Shown in pieces: positions 10,101 through 19,931 of a stretch of 64,000 bases of DNA. The stretch spans positions 1,374,223-1,438,222 of the forward strand of contig NC_018262.1 of NCBI RefSeq assembly GCF_000227135.1. Reading direction: 5' to 3'. Position 1 is the first letter of the stretch; each line of letters opens with the position of its first letter. The notes beneath the pieces are model-generated. The model had not been told where the DNA came from. It saw only the letters and a list, made by a program, of their open reading frames with translations, and did not search any database. The DNA comes from Leishmania donovani. Lineage: Eukaryota; Euglenozoa; Kinetoplastea; Trypanosomatida; Trypanosomatidae. The position numbers and the translations under genes were made by a program.

Positions 10101-13100
10101 TGGGGAAGCCGCGGAGGCTCGGCACTCGACCGACGCCATGAGGCTTAGCAGCTCCGCGCAAAGCGAGAGGGTGCCGTGGAGCGGGTTTGCCTGAATGTAG
10201 GCGTATGCCTTGGTGCCACGCATCGCGCTCATCTCGGCACACTTGCCCTCCACAGACGTGCGTTCTCGCTCCAGCAGGCCGCTGAGACGCTCAAGCTCCT
10301 CCAGCGGACGCTGCCTCGTGGCTTCCTGCGCCTCCGCTGTGAGCGTGGTGAAGATGAGAAACCGCCCCACGGCGCCCTCAGCGTTGCGGAACGTCTGCGC
10401 ACGGAGCAGATCCTGATGAGCGCGCGCCGCCATAGCGGATGCAGAGGCGGCGCTGCCGCCGTCGATGCCGTTAGTCGCCGTGAAAACCGCTGTTGGGGCC
10501 AACTCGCAGAAGGCGCGCAGCAGCTCTCGGGCGCTCTCACGCGCTTGCGACCAGCCATCCGACAGCGCGGCAAGGAGGGATGGTACGACACAGATGTGCA
10601 GCAGCGGCAATGCGGCGCCGCCGCTCACCGATTCTGTGGCGGCAGCCCATTCCATAGCCTCCTTTTTGGCGACATGTGTGCGCAGCCCTTGCAGAAGAAT
10701 GGAGTACCCCATCATGGCCGCGACGCGCCGCTCCACCGAAAGCCCGGCGCCCGCGTGAGCGCTCGTGCCGATGTTCTGGGCGAAGATGCTCGAGAGGCGT
10801 CTGCAGTGATCCATCACCGCCACCCGATACGCCGCGGTGCCCAGCTCCAGCTGCAAGTCCTGCCCGCTGGCGGAAACCGCCACCAGGGACGTTGCGCCAG
10901 TGCGTTGGGCAGCCGCCACCGCGTCCTCCTGTCGCTCACCCTTCTTGTGCGCCTTCTTGGGAGTCGCCGAAGCCGCTGTCGATGCCGATGCCCCATTCTG
11001 GGGTTTGCTGGTGTAGCTCTCCATGAGTCGACGCACCCACTTCTTTAGCATCTCTAGAAGTCCTTTGCGTGCGGTGCTGTCTCCGCCGAGGTGCATGTTA
11101 AAGATGAAGTACTCCTCCACCCTGCGCAGCTGCCAAGGTTGCACGGCTTGAATTTTCTTGGCGCCTAGCACGCAGAGACACAAAGCTGTATTGCGCACGT
11201 CGTAGTTGAGGCTGCGGCTACCTTCCTCCAGCACCCGCAGTATAGTACTACCAGGGGCAAGGTAGGGCGTAATGTCCACCCCGACGCCGCGCGCGCGAGC
11301 GACCACCTCGACTACACCTTGCTCAACACGCTCGTACTCTGGTGCTGCCACGGTGCCGGGCAGCGAGGACTGTCCATAGGAAGCGCCGTCCAGGTTTGCG
11401 GCGACGGCGGTGAGTATGGCGCGTAGACACGCTGGGTCCTGCTTCACCAAGGGCGCCACAAAGTGAGCGGTTATGTGCGATATGTTCACCCCCTCACTGA
11501 CGTTGGACGAGACACCAACGTAGCCTTTCTCTGTGATCGCGCGTACTAGCGGCTCGATGATGCCACGCCGCATCACATGCTCGGCTGTTTCGCCGTCGCA
11601 GCTGCAGCCTGCGATAGCAGCGTCTAGCGGTGCTTTCGCAATGCCTCGCGCTAAATGGGCAAAGAGGTCGCCGGCTACGTTACCAATCTTGTGATTGCTC
11701 GCCCCTGCCAAGAGTGTGCGGGAGAAGGCGGAGACGGCGTCTGTTGCCGCGTTGGGGCAGCCATAGTGGCGCTGCAGCGCCGCGATGAAGTCGCCCAGGG
11801 GCATCATGGAAAGCAAGCCAAGAAGCGCGTGGTACTTTCCGCGGCGCTCCGCTTGTGCTTGGAGGATCTGATCGAGCGTCACGGAGGTGTCGACACCACG
11901 GTCGAGCTGTTCGCCAGGCGCATGAGAGGCGCTACCGCGAAGCAGCGCATGTATCCTCAAGATCTCGCCGTACGTGCCGTAGAGGGCACCAGACATCTGC
12001 TGTGTGCCGTCATCCCACAGCGCCATGATGAGCTGAGTGGCGTAGGAGAGTGCGTTCTGCAACTTTGGGGATGAAGTGCACAGCGAAGAGAGGTGGCGAA
12101 CAAGTGCCGTTGCCTGGCTCACCTCCGGCGCCGCAGACTCTAGCGAACACTGGGATAAAGCCAGTTTCGTGAGAGCGTCGGCACCCCTGTTCTTCGCAGA
12201 TTGCGCGAGCGCCTTGACGGCGATCTTCAGAACCGAGCTCACGTGGCGCACGACGCTGTCCACCGTCTGAATAGCCATAAATCGCGTCTCCGGCTCCTGC
12301 ACAACGTTGCAGTACTGCTGCGCCGCCTGCAAAATGATGTCGTAGGCTATGATAGTGCCATGCGAGGGATTGCTCGGCGCTTTTTCCGCCCCAATCGCCG
12401 ACAGCGAGGTCCACGGTAGAGGCCTCAGTAGGAGCCCGAGTGACATCCAGTCCCCGCGAATCGGCGCCGACGTGTGCGCCAGAATGCCCTTGAGCAGCGC
12501 AAAGCAGCCATTGGGCGTTAAGTTGGAAAAGAGGTCGTACAGGGCCTTAGCCCCAGCGCCACCATCAGCCTGAGCTGCCTCTCGCGGGTTCGCCGCTGAC
12601 ACGACGCGCAGAGCCACGTCTGTCTGCGCAAAAAGGTGCGCGAGCGACAAAGCAGCGGCTGTTCTACTCTCCTGCAACTCGGGGACGCTGTCGGTGGACG
12701 CCTCCGCACCGAGAAGTCTGGCAGCACCACCTGTGTATTGGGCAACGTCGTCGCGTAGCGCGGCACATACGAAGGCCAACAGCCACGCGTCGCACGTGCG
12801 CACCGTCAAGATCGACGCCACCAGTAGTCCAACCGCGTTCAGAACATCCTTTGGGAAGATGGGCGAGTACAGCATGACGATGGTGGGTTGCAGCAGACGC
12901 GTCAGATCGCGGCGCACGTTGTCGCCGGTAGCGCCGGACGCCATCGCCAGTGTAAGCGAGTCCATGTACTTGTGGATGTACGCGGCGACTACGCGGACGC
13001 AGTAGCGAATGTGCTCGAGATCTTCGCCAAACACAGCAGCATCGTCGGCCTTATGCGCCACCGGTAGCACAGCCACCGCCACACCATTGCTGGCCTCCTC

Positions 13101-14009
13101 ATCCGCATTGGTCACACTTTGCGCAGCCTCGTTGGTCAGCCGTGGCAGCGTGCCTGCGCCATCACTTGCATCGGTGGCGGTGCTAGCCTGGACACGGCTG
13201 TGGCTAGTCGCGTTAACAACGACCCACTGGAAGCTGTCGGCAAGCAGCGGCAGCACCTCCAGAAACGTGTCCTTGAATATGCCAGGCATCATGGGCATCA
13301 GCGTGCTTGTCAGTCCATCTACTGCATTCAAGAAGTTCAACACCTGATCGCGCTCAGCGCTGCAGTCGTCCATGCTTCGCGCAGCGGGGATAATGGTGCC
13401 TCGATTCTCCGAGCTGCACGGAAAGTACACCGCGGCGGCAGCCTCGGAGGTGTCACTGCGGGCACCAAGCGCCGCCATAGGTCTCATGGCGGTAGCGGCG
13501 TCTGCCTCCCACGACTTGGCGCAGTGCAGGATGCGTGCAACGTACATTTCACGAACAGTCGCCTCCGTCGCGGCGTCTGGTGCAGGCAGAAGCGTTCGCA
13601 GCAGAGTCATGAGCGCTCGGTGCAGATAGCGCACGCGGCAGTCGAGGAGCAGCGGCACAACTGCCTCGAGTGCTAGGGTGCGGCCCCACGAGTGGAGCTC
13701 ACCAGTCGACTCAGTGAGAATCGCCGCCAGTCGACACTTGGGGATCTCACGTATGGCGCCCGTCATTTTCGAGATGGCGTGCAGCTGCTGCTCTGGGGTG
13801 AGGGAAAGCTGAAGGAGTTCCTGAAGTGCGGCGTCCGTCGTGCGCACCACCTTGGTCGCCAATGCCGAGGACGGTGCCGTAACGAAGAGGGCTCGCGCCA
13901 CCTGCTCCAGGGACTGCCGTACATCCTCCGGCACATCGAACGTGCTTTGGAGGTCGGGGCGGCGCTGGCGACGTCGTGTGAGCGTCGCATTCGCGGGCTG
14001 CTCTGCCAT
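7116..14009 (-). CDS. giant HEAT/ARM-like protein, THADA/Trm732 (DUF2428) family
   Basis: A 2297-residue protein, mostly predicted alpha-helical and rich in Leu and Ala, as in HEAT/ARM solenoids. The family signature is SWHTRNSSLMLFSAVIHRF at about residues 1572-1590, which matches the conserved 'W-x-x-R-N-x-x-x-x-L-F-x-A' core of DUF2428 in human THADA and yeast Trm732. Trm732 partners the methyltransferase Trm7 for 2'-O-methylation of tRNA position 32, so a tRNA modification role is the best guess. The preceding segment (FIFEDKVFADRVVAYI) and the later VRSASAVALCCLVPL also fit this family. The protein is longer than THADA (about 1950 residues). The start is an ATG; a strong polypyrimidine tract sits directly upstream (14020-14055) with no AG before the ATG, so either a more distal acceptor is used or translation begins further in. 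Confidence 0.75.
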   Translation of the reverse strand: MAEQPANATLTRRRQRRPDLQSTFDVPEDVRQSLEQVARALFVTAPSSALATKVVRTTDAALQELLQLSLTPEQQLHAISKMTGAIREIPKCRLAAILTESTGELHSWGRTLALEAVVPLLLDCRVRYLHRALMTLLRTLLPAPDAATEATVREMYVARILHCAKSWEADAATAMRPMAALGARSDTSEAAAAVYFPCSSENRGTIIPAARSMDDCSAERDQVLNFLNAVDGLTSTLMPMMPGIFKDTFLEVLPLLADSFQWVVVNATSHSRVQASTATDASDGAGTLPRLTNEAAQSVTNADEEASNGVAVAVLPVAHKADDAAVFGEDLEHIRYCVRVVAAYIHKYMDSLTLAMASGATGDNVRRDLTRLLQPTIVMLYSPIFPKDVLNAVGLLVASILTVRTCDAWLLAFVCAALRDDVAQYTGGAARLLGAEASTDSVPELQESRTAAALSLAHLFAQTDVALRVVSAANPREAAQADGGAGAKALYDLFSNLTPNGCFALLKGILAHTSAPIRGDWMSLGLLLRPLPWTSLSAIGAEKAPSNPSHGTIIAYDIILQAAQQYCNVVQEPETRFMAIQTVDSVVRHVSSVLKIAVKALAQSAKNRGADALTKLALSQCSLESAAPEVSQATALVRHLSSLCTSSPKLQNALSYATQLIMALWDDGTQQMSGALYGTYGEILRIHALLRGSASHAPGEQLDRGVDTSVTLDQILQAQAERRGKYHALLGLLSMMPLGDFIAALQRHYGCPNAATDAVSAFSRTLLAGASNHKIGNVAGDLFAHLARGIAKAPLDAAIAGCSCDGETAEHVMRRGIIEPLVRAITEKGYVGVSSNVSEGVNISHITAHFVAPLVKQDPACLRAILTAVAANLDGASYGQSSLPGTVAAPEYERVEQGVVEVVARARGVGVDITPYLAPGSTILRVLEEGSRSLNYDVRNTALCLCVLGAKKIQAVQPWQLRRVEEYFIFNMHLGGDSTARKGLLEMLKKWVRRLMESYTSKPQNGASASTAASATPKKAHKKGERQEDAVAAAQRTGATSLVAVSASGQDLQLELGTAAYRVAVMDHCRRLSSIFAQNIGTSAHAGAGLSVERRVAAMMGYSILLQGLRTHVAKKEAMEWAAATESVSGGAALPLLHICVVPSLLAALSDGWSQARESARELLRAFCELAPTAVFTATNGIDGGSAASASAMAARAHQDLLRAQTFRNAEGAVGRFLIFTTLTAEAQEATRQRPLEELERLSGLLERERTSVEGKCAEMSAMRGTKAYAYIQANPLHGTLSLCAELLSLMASVECRASAASPSSLLTLACTNLLQCCCLVLRTCSSLVGTETVTAGATASSVADEVVDCRGHVYDRSRPEAESAMRGVVNNTWLSMRVAAGSITRLLKVRPVHAMPFAAVHAAAYELVHALLLTKHNGVMRCVREALKALVATLVRSRQTLFYQLPAELLDYLMGPEGVTSGHVTRILRRSQGLPHAILAVLEAEDTTVPYCLFPSAMRQLLRVARGDIAGAHALGGAETAPLGVSAETVRRSQRSNALNVMKFIFEDKVFADRVVAYIEEAFSLATEGFHDASWHTRNSSLMLFSAVIHRFVGEHPSTGGSGVNTSLHDVAKRMPRGVAYAYAELTRGSRSVQEAKGEDGGAASAAKVSVALFPVLQLLSMLSPDPPHLITKVSHGDSDDAARMIEAVMQCAGSPSLMVRSASAVALCCLVPLSSLRRTIEQTRRGLSLELLQPHRSLTDSANHPGPLKQRGGAAGGGLNSCHGAVLQLLQFHAQYVGTLRRHYRQKRSSYATPTVAEAVIQAISEALLSCQQALVRACTVSATVAASLFALLADVVFYGARHKLSPGQQHAVRGMCVEAMSAYLKARHVVSERGSVMEGVSAMLVFLAAQRERAPIGHWTGVEQGRLAELLQEEAAALSIRRGEHNLISWVMTQLRHYSDAADALNRTDVAVVLRVISRDLHCDLPQLALKSLTELFDGAASPASPLKMTIGCIAWGQLVSHMRFAAMAMALTNKTADATTAPPHSSDFSSLDAWQQTSAVKQLHATLVSLLTLSADGDDSATATPLHNSDACSAALDFIATHDIYVSDAHAVSPAVAHLLSYYCEPEQPLESRLAVVKALRTAQSFLRRSAAAAASTCPASAVTLFLVLLRLLVDDTSEIRDAAAAICSRSMWGAHDAPRDQVFCLLAVVRLLRRLHAAGLLSGVDALRPVMSLADSPTTASVVVGAAPAEEAGDGEEVAGSDDEDVLFQKEAANMFAEKTVLSHLAAHILGNATSDAATMPVCFSVYDSFLV

Positions 14010-16657
14010 GAGTGTAGAGAAACAAAAAAGGAAGGGTAAAGAAAATGACGTGCTGTGATGGCGGGGCTAATGATGGGCAGTATAGCGCTCCGAGGCACCC
14101 AGCAACGCCTTTTCTGATTTCGATGTTCTGTTGAGGACCACGATACTTCAAGCCTGCCGAGTGCCGGCCCTGGGGTTGTTGTTCGCCCACAAATCCCTGT
14201 AATGTTCACCGTGGCAGTTGCCCTATCGCCTGTGAGAACGATTTCCGTTCAGAGCAACGAGACAAGCACGCGCTTGTTGCTTTCCCGGTGGCTGCTATGC
14301 TTGCTCGCGAGTTAGGGTCGAGGTGAAGGGGTGTACACGTAGAAGTGTGAAGATGCACGTGCATCGAGCGGTGCGCTTAGTGAAGTAACGCGTGCATCGG
14401 CTAACACACTGTGGCACGACGGACGCGTTCGTCAGTTTCGGCAGCACAAGCAATAATAATAGTCAGGGTAAGACAAAGGATGATACAAAGAAATAGAAAC
14501 GCACACACACGCAAGTGCGTATGGGGGGAGGGAAGAACATGTCCGGGGACGGAGAAACAGAAGGAGAGTGGATGTGAGTGTGACGGCAGTACACAGGCAG
14601 AAGCCCCGTAATACTATTTGGCTCATATGGCCAACACAGTCACGAGAGGCACTGGCATCTCCCGGTGCACTGCATGTCGCTTTTATCCGATCACCTCATC
14701 ACCAGATCCCCTCTACCCCCCCCCCTACGCACACACGCACACACATTAGCCGCGGTCGGTAGCTGCCTGATGCGACTCTCTCTCGCATGCGAGACGACCT
14801 TGTTGTAGGTGCGGAAGGGTCCCTCTTCCAACATCGGACACACTCGCTCTCCGATCGATATCAAGCCCTCGCGTTGTCGTCTTGCTATCACTGCGCTCCA
14901 GAAATGTGAATCTTTTTTGATGTTTTTTTTTTTGGAGGGGTGTGGCATAACTGTAGATTTTTTGTTTGATTTTTTTTCATTTGGCCTCAGTGAGGGTTTC
15001 GTCGGGAAGAGCTGAGACGTGGTGCGCCGTCAGAAAGTGTGGAGCGCGTGGCGACCAATCGGAGTGAACTCCAGCAATGGCGGCCTTCAACGCCAGCGTG
15101 TGCGTTCATGCGCGTGGGTGCGCAGCAGTCAGCGCACATGTCTAAGAAAAAGAACCATCCATCGTCAAGAGCGGGTATTGCGTACATTGAGAAGGGAAAA
15201 GAAAAGCGACTGGCGTACTAAGCTGAGGGTTGTGTGTCCACGCGCCTGCAGCAACGCACATGGCATCCTTGATGCCCCGTGCCCCCCCCCATGCCCCTCT
15301 CTCGCTCTCTACCCTTCTCGCCCCCCTTCTCACGCTCCATCGGCTTTCGGGGTCCAGAAATGTGACAAGTTGACGCGAATACCACCACCACCCCACGTAC
15401 AACGGATTGTGCCCTATCATTGTCGTTGACGAGGGGTGGTGCGCTTACTTTTTTGACGGTATGCCGAACGTCGCCCAAAACTAGCACAGATCAGCGTGCC
15501 GTTTCTTGTGAATGCTGCCCAGGTATAACACGCACGCGCAAAGGACAAACGCACTCTACTCAACCCCCCCTCGCTTCCCTCCCCCTCCTCCATCTTTGCC
15601 GCGCGTCGCCTTATCAAGTTCGCCGGTGCACACATCACCGTAACGTCCACATGCACACATACGCACACACACAAGGCCAAAGGCACGCACAGATGCACAC
15701 ACGAGTGCTTTCGGGTAACAAAACGAAAAGTGGGAAAAGACCCGCTGTAAACGAGAGACTGAGAGAGAACGCAACATCATTTTTTTTTTCGGGGGTTGGG
15801 GGAGGGGGCGCTTCATCCGCACGACTGTTTTGATAGTTCACCTCTTCTCTCCTTTTTGTTTTGCCCCGCACTGTATACGCATCATCACCGCCCGCTCAAA
15901 CACAAGATAGAGAACGCAGGATAAGGGCAGTCCGACAAACAGGCAGGGAGGGTTAGGACAGCGAAAGAGAGGGGGTAGAGGAACGAGCGAGGGGCGAGAA
16001 GGTTGGCACATGAATCCGTCCAACACCATCTCATGCATCGTCGGAGCGCATGCTCACACGATGTGGCAAGGTCATCCGTCCTCTGGTGAGCCACCATGGT
16101 ACCTGCTCCCAAGGTGAATCCCCTGCATACACCCACTCGGGTATCTTCTCAATACACGAATGGCGGCAGAGAGAGAGTTCGCGATGAATCACTTCACAGC
16201 GGAGAGATGCAAAGGAAAGCGGAAGGCGGGCAAGTAAAAGCGGCGTGGCGCTGCAACGGCATGATGAGAAAAATGAATGAGACCAGGCAATCAAAGAAAA
16301 AACAGAAAAGAGTGTTATTCGCAAGCAGGCACATACACATATATACGCACATGCGCAGAGGCGCACGGTGTGCCTCTTTCTCTTGCTCGAAGCCTGCAGC
16401 AACCGCCATTCTCCCATCATCTAGTAGAAGTCGATCCTCCAACGCACAGAGACACACAACAGCACCGCTCCTTTCGTACTTGTCGTATTATCATTGTGTG
16501 CGTGTGTGTGTAGAATCTTGCAGTTCTTTTTTTTTTTTTGAGCTCTTGCCTCCGCATCTTCCTTTGCCGCCGTCATTGAGGGCTGCGCGCGCCTTCTCTC
16601 GTACGCCACTTCTTTTCTTCCCTTGCTCCCTCTCTCTTTACGCCATCTACATTGACT
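14010..16657. other. 2.6-kb gene-free region
   Basis: No open frame of convincing composition or homology on either strand. It contains homopolymer runs (C near 14717-14725, T near 14920-14932, C near 15286-15294, T near 15779-15789, T near 16522-16536) and CA/TG microsatellites. In polycistronic terms it would be the 3' UTR of the helicase-like gene to its right plus the 5' UTR of the THADA-like gene. I saw no tRNA or snoRNA signature, but small RNAs cannot be excluded by eye. Confidence 0.5.
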
Positions 16658-19600
16658 CTACTCGTCATCGTCAATGATGGGACCGTTCATGCGGAAATAC
16701 AGCTCCTCCATCACCTCAACTTCGTCGTCCTCGTCATCATCGATGCTGACCGCATTCATCGGGAACGTAAGAGCTGATGATTGTGTTGTAGTGAGCGCGT
16801 GGTTGGCGGTAATGCTCGTGGCTGCCGCCATGGTTGCAGGCGTGTCTGTCTTGGAGGCAAAGGAACTTGTCCAGAGGTCGCCGTCGTGGAACTTCCTGCT
16901 CACATCCACGTCAGACGCGTCGACGCTATCCGCAATCCCTGCCACTTGTTTTGGCGCAAGGCAGTGCACTCCGTGAGTGGTGAAGCTTGCCTGGTGCTCC
17001 GCCACCTCTATCTCGGTCACGAGGTTCTGCAGCTCCCGCTGCACCTCCGCGCGCAGCTCCTCCAAATCGAAGTGGCGGTCCTCTTCCTTCAGCATAAAGT
17101 TGAACTTGTGCCGCGATAGCGGCTTCTTTGCTGTGCGGAGGACCTGCAGGTACCGTATCGCATGGTTCCACTTCTCTCGGAAATCAAGAATCTGCGCAGC
17201 CTCACCGATGCTGACGCGAAAGCGCTTCATCTGGCGGTTGCATGTGACGCCAAAGTACACGACGCGGCCACCCTTGGAGGGCACCTCGACTGGGGCAGAG
17301 TACTCCACCTGCGGGTACAACAGCAGCAGCGCCGCAAACAGGTACGTGTTGTTCACCGCCGAAACGCGAGCGCAGGTGATGTTGCTAACGAGATTACGCA
17401 GGTCCACGGCGACCAAGGCGGCGCCGGACTCCCACACCACGCTGCTCGGGCTGGCGGTGTTGGGCACAACCTTCTTCGACGTCCGCACAAAGACCAAGGC
17501 GCCAGCCCGATCCTTGACGTTGATGGAGCCGGCGTCGCGTACAAAGAAGAGCCGGCGAGCGAGGGCGACGGCCTCAAAGAAGGTAAAGATGGACGCGTTT
17601 GACTTGATGCTCTGCATCACCGCCGACAGGGTTGCCTCGTCCTCGAGGTCGTCGACGAAAGCGTAGTCAGAGATCTGGACGCGCAGGTAGGTGATGAGGC
17701 CGCGCACGTGCTCGAGGCGGTCCTCTTTCAGCTGCATCTTTGCCACAAAGTCGGCTGTCGAGGCTCCGCTCGCCTTGAGCCGCCACCACTCCAGGAACAC
17801 CAGCACATCGGCCAAGAGATCACTCTGATTGGCAATGTCACCAGCGTACTCTTGGCGTGTCTCAATCACACACCTCTTCCACGAGGCAAACCCCTCTGCT
17901 GACTCGCCGGTCGGAAATCGGTATGGCAGAGCGCAGACGCCGGCCACAATGACGCCGACCTCGCCGTGGCCAAGTGTGCAGCAGTTCATGACGAAATGAG
18001 CCAAGTCCACCTCGAGGGGCAGCCGCGACGCTATCTCGCCCGTAAAGGTGAGGCTGAAATCGGACAGGTTCGCAATGAGGCACTTCTCCGAGAGACTGTG
18101 CTGCACCTGTTCAATGCTCTCCGCCTCCACCGGGCACACCATCTCCTGGTTCGCACGCTGGATCGGCAGCTGCGCTCGTGAGCACTGCAGCAGCGCGTCC
18201 TCCACCTCGTATACCGTCGGCTGGGGAGCCTCGGTAGTGGGCAGCACGGCATCGGCCGCCGGGGGATACAGGGCGATGTAGCAGCCGGGGTACTTGGCGC
18301 CGGGCAGCTGCCGGCGCTCCTCCACGTCCATCTTCGACGCCCACTCCGACGCGCTCGAAGCCATGAAGCCCTCCGACTTGTTCTGTACGGCGAGGCGGCG
18401 GGTCGTTGCCATGTCCAGCACAAACGTCGCATCTTCGTTGTTGTAGTTCGTGAAGGAGACGACGGAGTGCAGCACGCACACACGATGCTTCGACGGTGTG
18501 GCGCCGGCGTCCTCCTTGGAGGGGAAGCGCCCGGCGTAAACCGTTGTGTCGAGAAGGCGCTCCTTGTGTAGCGCGTCGATCATCTCGCGTGAGTCACCAG
18601 TGAGGATGTAAATAGCCTGCGGGCACGCGGCGGAGCAGGAGAAAATACGGCCCACCAGCGTCGCCGCCATTTGCACGGAGTGGTCGATGATCTTGCGGTG
18701 TGGGCCAGGGTACTTGCCAGACTCATCGATCGTGACATCCAACACGTCCATCTCTGCCAGCGCGTTCGCCTCATCGTACGAGAACTCAACGAGGGGCTGC
18801 ACCGGCGCCGTGTTTGGCGTCGCCACCGTCTGCTTCGCGAAGAACTGCTGCATCCGCTCCGTCATGGCACCGCTGACGCTTACAATGACGTGCAGCGGCG
18901 GGGCGGTCGTGTCCAGGATGGCGCTTTGCCGGTACACGCGTTCCCGCAGACCCCACAAGAAGTAGGAGACCAGTGGATTCATGCGTGTCAGGTTGGGCAG
19001 CACGAGATGCGTGAACGGCCCCATGCCGCGCTGCGATGTTAGGTACACAAGCGCCGTATCCACATCCGTCACCCACAGTGCTGTGTCCGCCTCGCCGACA
19101 AACGACTGCCCGCTCAGCTCGCCGACGGGGCCGCGAGATGGGCTCAGCGCCCGCAGCGCCGCCGCGATATCGGAGACGTCTGAGTAATGCGGCACCACCA
19201 CCAGCACGCGCTCTTTGCTTTTTCGGCTAAGCGCGACAGCGAGACGCAGAGCCGCGTAGGGTCGCTGCAGCAGCACTACTTGATGTGAGGCTACCTCCTT
19301 TAACCCCAGCACTTCGTCGCTCTCGACGTCGGCGGCCGCGGCGTTGCCACCGTGGAAGTATGCGTCCTGGGAGGCGATCAGCTGTTTCAGCTTTGCAGAC
19401 ACCACCGCTGGGTCCGAATCGGGCTTGTGCGAATCCGTCCGCATCGTCTTATTGCCGCCGAACACGACGCCCTGGCCAACTTGCTGGATGGCGTCGAGGT
19501 CGAACTTGAAGACGTTCGAGTCCGCGCCGGGTGGCGTCACAAGCGAGGGGTTCGCGATTGTCTCCGCGGGACCGGCCGCGGCAGACGCCCCGGCGGACCC

Positions 19601-19912
19601 CGCAGCCGCGGTAGTGGAGGCGCCCCTTGTGCCGCTGGCTGCCTTGACCGCCTCCGTCGCCGAGGAAGCGGATGCGCTGGACTCGTTCGCGCGCGCCGCA
19701 GCCTTTGCCTTGGAAGGGCTGCGACGCTTCTTACTCATCAGAGCCTCGATGTTGAATTGCAGAGTCGTGTTAGGATCTGTGGGGAGGGAGATGCCAGCGC
19801 TGCCAGACGGCAGCGAACCAGGCGACACCATCGACGGCGAGTCCGACGAGGCGATAGCCGGCGAGGAGGATATCTTCCCCCCTTTGCGGCCTTGGCGAGG
19901 AGCGATTGGCAT
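16658..19912 (-). CDS. DEAH/RHA-helicase-like protein with all catalytic motifs lost
   Basis: A 1084-residue protein starting at the ATG at 19912; the in-frame codon before it is GTG, and a clear splice acceptor lies at 19930-19931. The core follows the order of a DEAH-box RNA helicase but with key residues replaced. FTHLVLPNLTRMN (about 299-311) sits where the family has a DExH box; VSVSGAMTERMQQFF (about 341-355) stands for motif III 'SAT'; HRVCVLHSVVSF stands for motif V; EERRQLPGAKYPGCYIALYP (about 531-550) stands for the QRxGRxGR motif VI. No Walker A GKT/S is visible. RLPLEVDLAHFVMNCCTLGH (about 628-647) looks like the helicase-associated HA2 region. The N-terminus (1-170) is Ala/Ser-rich and low-complexity, and the C-terminal 50 residues are acidic. 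It is probably a structural or RNA-binding protein, not an ATPase. No specific function is recognised. Confidence 0.7.
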   Translation of the reverse strand: MPIAPRQGRKGGKISSSPAIASSDSPSMVSPGSLPSGSAGISLPTDPNTTLQFNIEALMSKKRRSPSKAKAAARANESSASASSATEAVKAASGTRGASTTAAAGSAGASAAAGPAETIANPSLVTPPGADSNVFKFDLDAIQQVGQGVVFGGNKTMRTDSHKPDSDPAVVSAKLKQLIASQDAYFHGGNAAAADVESDEVLGLKEVASHQVVLLQRPYAALRLAVALSRKSKERVLVVVPHYSDVSDIAAALRALSPSRGPVGELSGQSFVGEADTALWVTDVDTALVYLTSQRGMGPFTHLVLPNLTRMNPLVSYFLWGLRERVYRQSAILDTTAPPLHVIVSVSGAMTERMQQFFAKQTVATPNTAPVQPLVEFSYDEANALAEMDVLDVTIDESGKYPGPHRKIIDHSVQMAATLVGRIFSCSAACPQAIYILTGDSREMIDALHKERLLDTTVYAGRFPSKEDAGATPSKHRVCVLHSVVSFTNYNNEDATFVLDMATTRRLAVQNKSEGFMASSASEWASKMDVEERRQLPGAKYPGCYIALYPPAADAVLPTTEAPQPTVYEVEDALLQCSRAQLPIQRANQEMVCPVEAESIEQVQHSLSEKCLIANLSDFSLTFTGEIASRLPLEVDLAHFVMNCCTLGHGEVGVIVAGVCALPYRFPTGESAEGFASWKRCVIETRQEYAGDIANQSDLLADVLVFLEWWRLKASGASTADFVAKMQLKEDRLEHVRGLITYLRVQISDYAFVDDLEDEATLSAVMQSIKSNASIFTFFEAVALARRLFFVRDAGSINVKDRAGALVFVRTSKKVVPNTASPSSVVWESGAALVAVDLRNLVSNITCARVSAVNNTYLFAALLLLYPQVEYSAPVEVPSKGGRVVYFGVTCNRQMKRFRVSIGEAAQILDFREKWNHAIRYLQVLRTAKKPLSRHKFNFMLKEEDRHFDLEELRAEVQRELQNLVTEIEVAEHQASFTTHGVHCLAPKQVAGIADSVDASDVDVSRKFHDGDLWTSSFASKTDTPATMAAATSITANHALTTTQSSALTFPMNAVSIDDDEDDEVEVMEELYFRMNGPIIDDDE

Positions 19913-19929
19913 CACGGTGCTGTGAGGGA

Positions 19930-19931
19930 CT
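19930..19931 (-). promoter_or_regulatory. predicted spliced-leader acceptor, helicase-like gene
   Basis: On the minus strand an unbroken C/T-rich tract of about 40 bases (19938-19977) is followed by 'ccttcag', then the ATG about 17 bases later. This is a textbook trypanosomatid trans-splice site and supports the ATG at 19912. Confidence 0.65.

Noticed and set aside
13747..14209. Frames overlapping the start of the THADA-like gene
   Set aside because: Shadows in other frames of the real coding sequence, with no homology of their own.
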